Source: Deltaproteobacteria bacterium IMCC39524
GTDB taxonomy: Bacteria > Desulfobacterota > Desulfuromonadia > Desulfuromonadales > BM103
Direction of reading: 5' to 3'
DNA: 64,000 nucleotides
Assembly (NCBI GenBank): GCA_029667085.1
Contig: JARUHJ010000004.1
Coordinates: 310,001 to 374,000 of the forward strand
Position numbers and translations under genes: made by a program. Below, piece after piece: positions 58,388-64,000 of the stretch (position 1 is its first letter; each line of letters starts with the position of its first letter). Below the pieces are notes generated by a model, which had not been told where the DNA came from, ran no database searches, and worked only from the letters and a program-made list of their open reading frames with translations.

Positions 58388-58485
58388 GCCACAGAGGCAC
58401 AGAGGCACGGAGAAAACAAAAGCTTTGGGTTAACGGTTCAAACGACCCTTATTGGTTAAAATCTTTTCTCTGTGACCCCGTGGCC
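58388..58485. repeat. Palindromic repeat between hisI and hisG
   Basis: The left arm (58388-58416) has units GCCACAGAG, GCACAGAG, GCACGGAG. The right arm, CTCTGTGACCCCGTGGCC (58468-58485), is their approximate reverse complement. The spacer is about 50 bases. The design matches the other palindromes in the window. Confidence 0.8.
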
Positions 58486-58507
58486 ATAGCCCTTATGAGG
58501 TTTAAAA

Positions 58508-59383
58508 ATGTCAAACGAACTCAAATTCGGCCTTCCGAAAGGAAGCCTGGAAAGTGCGACCGTTGAACTCCTTGCGAAAGCAGGGTGGAATATAAAGACC
58601 TCTTCACGCAGCTACTTTCCCAGCAGCGATGATGATGAGTTGAAATGCAGCCTGGTTCGCCCTCAGGAGATGGCCAAGATCTTGGAACGCGGCAAACTCG
58701 ATGTCGGCATTGCCGGCCGTGACTGGGTCCGCGAAAATGACTCCGATGTCGTCGAAGTCGGAGAGATGGTCTACTCCAAGGTGTCACGCCGGCCGGCCCG
58801 CTGGGTTCTGGTCGTCGGTCCAGACTCCGAAGTAGAGAGACCGGAAGACCTGGCGGGAGCCACCATCTCAACGGAACTGGTCGGCTTCACAAAACGCTAC
58901 TTTGCCGAACGCAACATCCCGGTGGACGTCGAATTCTCATGGGGAGCAACGGAAGCCAAAATCCTCAAAGGTTTGTGCGAAGCGATTGTTGAAGTCACGG
59001 AGACCGGCTCAACAATCAAAGCCAACAATCTGCGCATTGTCTGTGAGTTAATGGAATCCGTACCCGTCCTGATTGCCAACAAGGAGGCTTGGGCGGACCC
59101 ATGGAAGAGAGCCAAGATTGAGCGCATTTACACCATGCTGAAATCTGCACTCCGTGCTGAGGGGATGGTTGGGCTGAAAATGAATGCCCCCGGAGACAAG
59201 ATTGAACCAATAGTCAATCTTCTGCCAAGCCTGAATCGCCCGACCATTGCCCACCTGTACCAGTCTGACTGGGTTTCCATTGAAACAATTATGCAGGAAT
59301 CGGAAGTGCGCAAGATCATTCCGGAACTTATGGAATTAGGGGCTGAAGGGATTGTTGAATATGCTCTCAATAAGATTATCTGA
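58508..59383 (+). CDS. hisG: ATP phosphoribosyltransferase, long form
   Basis: HisG starts histidine synthesis by joining ATP and PRPP. The 291-residue length and C-terminal domain (about 215-291) identify the long form, which is inhibited by histidine through that ACT-like domain and does not need His[10 protein letters not shown] near residue 75 and the PRPP loop [10 protein letters not shown] near 165 are visible. The short leader between the palindrome and the ATG contains AGG. Co-transcription with hisI is likely. Confidence 0.94.
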   Translation: MSNELKFGLPKGSLESATVELLAKAGWNIKTSSRSYFPSSDDDELKCSLVRPQEMAKILERGKLDVGIAGRDWVRENDSDVVEVGEMVYSKVSRRPARWVLVVGPDSEVERPEDLAGATISTELVGFTKRYFAERNIPVDVEFSWGATEAKILKGLCEAIVEVTETGSTIKANNLRIVCELMESVPVLIANKEAWADPWKRAKIERIYTMLKSALRAEGMVGLKMNAPGDKIEPIVNLLPSLNRPTIAHLYQSDWVSIETIMQESEVRKIIPELMELGAEGIVEYALNKII

Positions 59384-59506
59384 TCTTTTTTGTGAGGTGC
59401 CCACTTTCTCGCCCGTTTTGAGAGGATTGTGAGTGCTCTCCTGTATAGTGCCTGATTATAAGAGGCTCACCTCACCTGAATACTTCGAGATAAGATAACG
59501 GCAACC

Positions 59507-59701
59507 ATGACCATTCAAGTTGAACTCATCGATGGCACCCTTTGCAGAGTTGTTCCGAAAGGATTAAACCTGCTATTGAACCGTGAACTGGTGAAACGCT
59601 TCAACCGTTCTTCCGGCTGGGCTGTTGTTGGCCAGGACCCAATCCGCTACACTGAGAAGGTCAACGGTTATAAGGGCATGGAGCGTCGCAAAACAACATA
59701 A
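59507..59701 (+). CDS. Small protein of unknown function
   Basis: The 64-residue protein (MTIQVELIDGTLCRVVPKG...) is basic at both ends and contains KRFNRSSGWAVVGQDPIRY (31-49). It is preceded by a long leader and followed by a strong terminator, which supports it being a real gene. I recall no named family; no function is proposed. Confidence 0.6.
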   Translation: MTIQVELIDGTLCRVVPKGLNLLLNRELVKRFNRSSGWAVVGQDPIRYTEKVNGYKGMERRKTT

Positions 59702-59733
59702 CTTTCCCTCCATCTTCATAGTCACTTTCACCA

Positions 59734-59770
59734 AAAGATACGGACGCATTTGATGCTCCGTATCTTTTTT
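59734..59770 (+). terminator. Terminator of the small-protein gene
   Basis: A stem AAAGATACGGA/TCCGTATCTTT, extended by GCAT/ATGC with one bulged base, is followed by more T residues at 59764-59770. Confidence 0.85.
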
Positions 59771-59868
59771 ATTGCCCTCCGAGAGATTTCTTAAGAGGGA
59801 TGAACACTTGCCATATTAAAGGATCGTGATTAAATTAAGCAAACCTTATCGAGAAAAGGTTATCCCTT

Positions 59869-60825
59869 TTGGCCAAGACTCTTTCCCAAAAATCATCGTT
59901 CCGACTATTCCTCTGGGGCATGGTTCTGGTTCCTTTCGCCGTCATCTCTGATGTCATTCTTGACGCGGTCCTCTTCAGCGACGGAAGCATACAGGAGCAG
60001 CTACTTTCCCCGACCACTCAAGAAGTGGCTATCCGCCTTCTGTTCAGCACCTTCATCCTGGCAGCCATTTATCTCGGCATACATTATCTGGCGAAAACCT
60101 CCCAGAAAGAAGCAGCCCTGCTGAGCAGAGTGCAAGACCTGTCTCTAGTCAGGCAGGACCTTGAAGAGTTTCATGAAAATCTCTCCCGGCAACTGCGTCA
60201 AACCTCGGCGTCTCTGACAAGCACCGTTGAGCTATTGCAAGCCCAATGCAGTAACGACTTTGACGAAAAAACCCGTTTTTTCATGGAGAATGTCTATAAC
60301 TGCAGCTCCAGGTTGAATGAACAACTCGACATCAACCAGGCACTCAAAGAACTCACCTGTGGCGAGCCCCACCGGGAAAAAACCCGGCTGGACTTTTTAG
60401 CCAAGGAAGTTGTCGAAGAGTTGCAACAAAAATATCCGGATCGAGAACTTGAGTTCAAGATTCAACCGTGGCTCAGCGACTGGTGCGATCAGAAAATGCT
60501 GAGGCTCATCATCCACAACCTCTTCTGCAACGCCATTGATTTTATTCCTGCGGAACGCAAAGGGCGTATCGAGCTAGGCATGTTCAACCGCAATGAACAG
60601 AAAGTTTTTTTCGTTCGTGACAACGGTACGGGCTACAGTGACGCACAAGCAAAACGTCTGTTTGATGCATTTCGAGACAACTCCCTCGATGCAGAGCTGC
60701 CCAAGGATGCCATCTCCCTCGCTAACGCAAGAAGGGTCATTAACAGACACAATGGGCAGATCTGGGCGGAAGGGATCGAAGGCGCTGGCGGCACGGTTTT
60801 CTTTACTTGTAACACGCCCATGTAA
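59869..60825 (+). CDS. Degenerate histidine-kinase-like membrane protein
   Basis: This 318-residue protein looks like a sensor kinase with two transmembrane helices (about 12-32 and 50-70) and a short loop between them. The dimerization helix reads LSRQLRQTSASL around R107, where active kinases have a phosphorylated His, so the phospho-acceptor is missing. The ATPase domain keeps an N box (N217, N221) and DNGTGY (D251), but the GxGxGL G2 box has become PKDAISLANARRV. It is probably a pseudokinase or a protein-binding scaffold. The start is TTG behind AAAAGG. Confidence 0.7.
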   Translation: MAKTLSQKSSFRLFLWGMVLVPFAVISDVILDAVLFSDGSIQEQLLSPTTQEVAIRLLFSTFILAAIYLGIHYLAKTSQKEAALLSRVQDLSLVRQDLEEFHENLSRQLRQTSASLTSTVELLQAQCSNDFDEKTRFFMENVYNCSSRLNEQLDINQALKELTCGEPHREKTRLDFLAKEVVEELQQKYPDRELEFKIQPWLSDWCDQKMLRLIIHNLFCNAIDFIPAERKGRIELGMFNRNEQKVFFVRDNGTGYSDAQAKRLFDAFRDNSLDAELPKDAISLANARRVINRHNGQIWAEGIEGAGGTVFFTCNTPM

Positions 60826-60905
60826 AAGCAAGGACGGTAGAATCTGGACATCATACCGACAGCGGGTTATCCTCCAGAACTACTGACGTCGCAAGGGAGG
60901 AGCTT

Positions 60906-61664
60906 ATGTCGCGAGAAAAAACCCCGAAACCTCAACACACCTGCTCAAGCTGCAGCACAATCTGGAAGAAACAAGGCACCACAAATTGCTGGAGTGATCC
61001 GGAGAATAAACCGAGCAAACCGGCTTATTGTCCTTCTGAGCCCCATGCAGAGATAATTTACGGTTCCTTTCTCAAATACCAGGGCGATGATTCTGACGCT
61101 CGTCTGGCTCAGGTCGCCGCCAAAGTCGAGGGCCTTTGCTATCAACCTGTACCCGGTTCCGATGCAGTGAACGCTCGCTGGACAAGAATCGAAGACACCA
61201 TCGCCCTGGCAAAGCTCATGGGCTACAAAAAGATCGGCATCGCCACCTGCATCGGCCTGCTGGATGAGTGTGATCGGCTATGCGAGATCCTCAGAGCACA
61301 GGACCTTGAGCCTTACTCCTCCTGTTGTAAAGCCGGCAGTATCGACAAGCTTGAACTCAACCTCGAAGAAGAAGACAAAGTCAGGCCGGGAACTTTCGAA
61401 CCGGCCTGCAACCCGATCGCCCAGGCCCGGATTCTGAATGCCGAAGGGATGGAGATGAATATCATCATGGGGTTGTGCGTCGGCCACGACATGCTCTTCA
61501 ACAAATATTCAGAAGCACCGGTTACCACCCTGGTGGTCAAAGACCGGGTGACCGGGCACAACCCGATAGCGGTTCTCTATGGACAGAACTTTTATTACAA
61601 GAGGTTACAGAAGCAGCCGGTCTTAAGTGACGAAGAGCTTGCTGAGCATCAAAACGACTCTTGA
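60906..61664 (+). CDS. DUF1847 cysteine-rich protein
   Basis: The 252-residue protein has the family cysteine clusters: CSSCSTIW near residue 13, NCWSD near 28, and later CIGLLDECDRLC (117-128) and SCCKAG near 140. A fourth region, NIIMGLCVGHD near 193, also matches. The cysteine pattern suggests metal or Fe-S binding in the cytoplasm. Function is unknown; members occur mainly in anaerobes. GGGAGGAG precedes the ATG. Confidence 0.85.
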   Translation: MSREKTPKPQHTCSSCSTIWKKQGTTNCWSDPENKPSKPAYCPSEPHAEIIYGSFLKYQGDDSDARLAQVAAKVEGLCYQPVPGSDAVNARWTRIEDTIALAKLMGYKKIGIATCIGLLDECDRLCEILRAQDLEPYSSCCKAGSIDKLELNLEEEDKVRPGTFEPACNPIAQARILNAEGMEMNIIMGLCVGHDMLFNKYSEAPVTTLVVKDRVTGHNPIAVLYGQNFYYKRLQKQPVLSDEELAEHQNDS

Positions 61665-61851
61665 AAAGGTTTCTCTGGTGAAACAGTGAGACGACACAAC
61701 AGAAATAAAGAAGCCGGCCCTGGTCGAGGGCCTTCCAGGTCGTGGTCTTTTGCAGCAAAAGGCAAAAAGAGCAACAATTTAACGATCTATCCCTCTGAGA
61801 CTACCGAAAAAAAAGAAACACTTAATCAGCCAGGCAGATACACATCAAAGA

Positions 61852-62829
61852 CTATGCAAGCATCACCGTGGAACCAGTGGTTTTCCTGGCTTCAAGATCA
61901 CGATGAGCCTGCGCCGCCTCACTGAGCGGGTAAGTCTGATTGACCTCTATCCTTACATCACCGGATTCAACGACAGCGAACAGGTCCGTTGCGCTGGCCA
62001 ACAGGTCAGCACGGTCCGCGGTATAAGTCATCAAGGTTGGTCGAGTCAAAAACAGAGAGCCTTTTGCCGCCAGCAGCGCTGGATCAAAAGGTGCCACCGG
62101 ACCGGACGCCTGACCGAAACTGACCAGAAGCCCCAGAGGCCGCAGACAGTCGAGAGACTTCATAAAAGTCTCTCCGCCGACAGAATCGTACACAACCGGC
62201 ACACCCTCGCCATCAGTTATCTCCTTAACCTTGCTCACCCAATCTTCTTCCTGATAAAGCAACGGGAAATCACAGCCATGTTTTCTGGCCAACTCCGCCT
62301 TTTCCGGGCTGCCGACCGTACCAATGACTGTGGCGCCAAGAGCCTTGGCCCACTGGCAAGCGATCAGACCAACACCACCGGCCGCGGCATGAAACAGAAT
62401 CGTATCACCCGGCTTGACATGAAAGGTGCTTCGCAACAGGTACTGCACCGTCATTCCCTGCAACATCATCCCCGCTGCCTGCTGATCACTGATGGCCTCG
62501 GGCAGAAGCACCAGACGATGGGCCGGGATCAGGCGTTCCTCCGCATAAGCCCCGGGTGGCAGGCCCGCATAGGCCACACGATCACCAGGGACAAAACCTT
62601 CCACACCTTCCCCCGTGGCAACAACAATTCCAGCACCTTCCATGCCCGGCGTTGCCGGCAGCGCGGGCAGCGGGTAAAGCCCACTGCGGTGGTAAACATC
62701 GATAAAATTCAATCCCACGGCACTCTGGCGCAGATGAACCTCACCCGGTCCAGGAGGGCCAATCGTGACCTCTTCCCAACGCAAGACCTCGGGGCCACCC
62801 GTTTCATGCATACGAATCGCTTTACTCAT
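61852..62829 (-). CDS. NADPH:quinone oxidoreductase (zinc-independent MDR family)
   Basis: The 325-residue protein has the QOR motifs GLNFIDVYHRSGLYP near residue 39 and GMEGAGIV near 66 and an AAAGGVGLIACQWAKALGA nucleotide-binding site near 150. The zinc-binding cysteines of alcohol dehydrogenases are missing. It should reduce quinones or other unsaturated carbonyls with NADPH. The start at 62829 follows GGGAGA. It is divergent from the TRAP gene. Confidence 0.9.
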   Translation of the reverse strand: MSKAIRMHETGGPEVLRWEEVTIGPPGPGEVHLRQSAVGLNFIDVYHRSGLYPLPALPATPGMEGAGIVVATGEGVEGFVPGDRVAYAGLPPGAYAEERLIPAHRLVLLPEAISDQQAAGMMLQGMTVQYLLRSTFHVKPGDTILFHAAAGGVGLIACQWAKALGATVIGTVGSPEKAELARKHGCDFPLLYQEEDWVSKVKEITDGEGVPVVYDSVGGETFMKSLDCLRPLGLLVSFGQASGPVAPFDPALLAAKGSLFLTRPTLMTYTADRADLLASATDLFAVVESGDVRIEVNQTYPLSEAAQAHRDLEARKTTGSTVMLA

Positions 62830-62969
62830 CGAAAAATCTCCCATTATCGATCCATGACTGACCTGGTTTAAAATCATCACTATAAGCTAAGCATTAAAGG
62901 TAACATCCGCGAAGTATTCGTCAAGCCGTGAAAAACAGGCAAATACCTGAAAACATTATAACCAGGTTA

Positions 62970-62997
62970 TTGACAACGGCTTGTTTTCGGGCATAGT
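62970..62997 (+). promoter_or_regulatory. Candidate promoter of the TRAP binding-protein gene
   Basis: A perfect TTGACA at 62970 is followed after 16 bases by CATAGT. It lies 90 bases before the TRAP ATG in a gap of 258 bases shared with the divergent oxidoreductase gene. Confidence 0.4.
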
Positions 62998-63087
62998 TTA
63001 GGTCTGTGTATTGACGGTTTCTCGTGGAAAGTCTGAAATTTTCAGACAGACAAATTATGTCGTAAAACACACGAAGGAGGAGAAAAA

Positions 63088-64000
63088 ATGAAACAGATGA
63101 AGCGTTTTCTGAAGTTGTCTACCGGCCTGTTAGTCTGCGTCGCATTTCTGGGGCTGACTGCCTGCGGTGAGCAACAACAGGCACCCAAAGCAGAAGCTGA
63201 AAAAGTTGAGAAGAAAGCCATTGTCTGGAAGCTTGCCCAGACCTGGGGAACCGGCTTCCCTATCTTCGGTGATGCCGTTATCAAGATGGCCGACATGGTC
63301 AAGACCATGTCAAATGGTGAAATGGAAATCCGAATCGACTCATCCAACAAACACAAAGCAGCCTTCGGCATCCTCGACATGGTTAAAGCCGGCCAGTATG
63401 AAATGGGTCATTCGGCCTCTTACTACTGGAAAGGCAAGGATGCCAACACCATGTTCTTCACCACCATGCCTTTCGGCATGATCGCCCCCGAGCAGTATGG
63501 CTGGTTCTATTACGGCGGCGGCATGGAATTGATGAAGCAGGTTTACGACAAGCATGGCGTCTATGCCTTCCCCGGTGGCAACACCGGCAACCAGATGGGT
63601 GGATGGTTCCGCAAAGAGATCAACACCCTCGACGACTTTAACGGCCTGAAGATGCGTATCCCCGGCTTCGCCGGTGAAGTTCTCTCCAAGCTTGGCGTTG
63701 TCGTCACCAATATTGCCCCGGGCGAGCTCTATACAGCTCTCGATCGCGGCACGATCGATGCCCTCGAGTGGGTCGGTCCCTCTCTCGATCTGAACATGGG
63801 CTTCCAGAAAATTGCCCCTTACTATTATACGGGTTGGCATGAGCCTGCAACCGAGCTGCAGTTCATGGTCAACAAGGAAAAGTTTGATGCACTACCAAAA
63901 CACCTGCAGGAGATCCTGACAGTTGCCATGCAGTATGCGGCCTACGACATGTATGCTCGCTCCTATCATGAAAGTGCAGTCAACTGGGCATCAATCGAAA
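63088..64000 (+). CDS. TRAP transporter solute-binding lipoprotein (partial)
   Basis: The gene runs off the window end; about 304 residues are seen. It is a DctP-family (TAXI-unrelated) periplasmic binding protein of the TakP/SmoM type, with GGNTGNQMGGWFRKEI near residue 166, LKMRIPGFAGEVL near 188 and GWHEPATE near 250. A lipobox LTAC marks C26, so it is membrane-anchored, unlike most soluble TRAP binding proteins. Ligands in this branch are usually 2-oxo or other small organic acids. GGAGGAG precedes the ATG. Permease genes probably follow outside the window. Confidence 0.9.
   Translation, partial: MKQMKRFLKLSTGLLVCVAFLGLTACGEQQQAPKAEAEKVEKKAIVWKLAQTWGTGFPIFGDAVIKMADMVKTMSNGEMEIRIDSSNKHKAAFGILDMVKAGQYEMGHSASYYWKGKDANTMFFTTMPFGMIAPEQYGWFYYGGGMELMKQVYDKHGVYAFPGGNTGNQMGGWFRKEINTLDDFNGLKMRIPGFAGEVLSKLGVVVTNIAPGELYTALDRGTIDALEWVGPSLDLNMGFQKIAPYYYTGWHEPATELQFMVNKEKFDALPKHLQEILTVAMQYAAYDMYARSYHESAVNWASIE

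Noticed and set aside
61903-62871. 322-codon plus-strand frame opposite the quinone oxidoreductase
   Set aside because: Antisense shadow; the minus strand has the clear MDR motifs.

Overview
The window reads as a stretch of chromosome from a Gram-negative bacterium of the Desulfuromonadales/Geobacter type (Desulfuromonadota, the former Deltaproteobacteria). The evidence is the hslVU-argBDFGH-dapAB-dapL gene order, LL-diaminopimelate aminotransferase as the DAP route, many c-di-GMP and two-component proteins, MJ0042-type zinc ribbons, a DUF1847 protein, a lipid-anchored TRAP binding protein, and a UGA-interrupted peroxiredoxin gene that reads as a selenoprotein. Placement is by recognition only; no search was run. 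No rRNA, tRNA, CRISPR array, prophage or intact insertion sequence was seen.

Layout. 0-1.2 kb: receiver-kinase hybrid. 1.5-3.4 kb: hslVU protease. 3.4-14.7 kb: arginine genes (argB, D, F, G, H) and DAP/lysine genes (dapA, dapB, dapL), with a zinc-ribbon/RDD membrane protein, a Nudix hydrolase and a lipoprotein between them. 14.9-20.9 kb: gltBD glutamate synthase. 21-27 kb: GreA/B-like factor, KefB-type antiporter, Tex, and an unknown protein. 27-31 kb: a lone receiver domain, a probable small RNA, a SpoIIM-family membrane protein, and an A+T-rich HD-GYP gene bracketed by inverted copies of a ~48-bp sequence. 31-36.5 kb: CvfB-like protein, Uup-type ABC-F ATPase, diguanylate cyclase, tRNA-dihydrouridine synthase, DUF3820. 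36.5-42 kb, minus strand: cupin, MurB, spermidine-synthase-like protein, HflC, HflK, flavoprotein. 42-53 kb: multi-S1 protein, RarD, thiopurine methyltransferase, DedA-like, SGNH esterase, YgiQ radical SAM, YceH, PabBC fusion, large sensor kinase, cold-shock protein. 53.5-64 kb: YkgJ cysteine cluster, HIT, amino-acid-type binding lipoprotein, selenoprotein peroxiredoxin, hisI, hisG, a kinase-like protein lacking its phospho-acceptor His, DUF1847, quinone oxidoreductase, and the start of a TRAP transporter binding protein.

How the genes work together. GltBD makes glutamate, the amino donor for ArgD and DapL. ArgB/D/F/G/H carry N-acetylglutamate to arginine (the acetyl-removal step is not here). 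DapA, DapB and DapL give LL-diaminopimelate for peptidoglycan and lysine. HflKC, HslVU, Tex and the S1 proteins are housekeeping quality-control and RNA factors.

The least explained features are (i) the Sec peroxiredoxin with a hairpin just after its UGA, (ii) eight intergenic repeats with one architecture (two arms built of 7-9 bp units) but different sequence at nearly every site, concentrated inside the arg/dap operon, (iii) the inverted 48-bp pair around the HD-GYP gene, and (iv) a promoter-terminator unit with two exposed CCUCC motifs at 27.9 kb.
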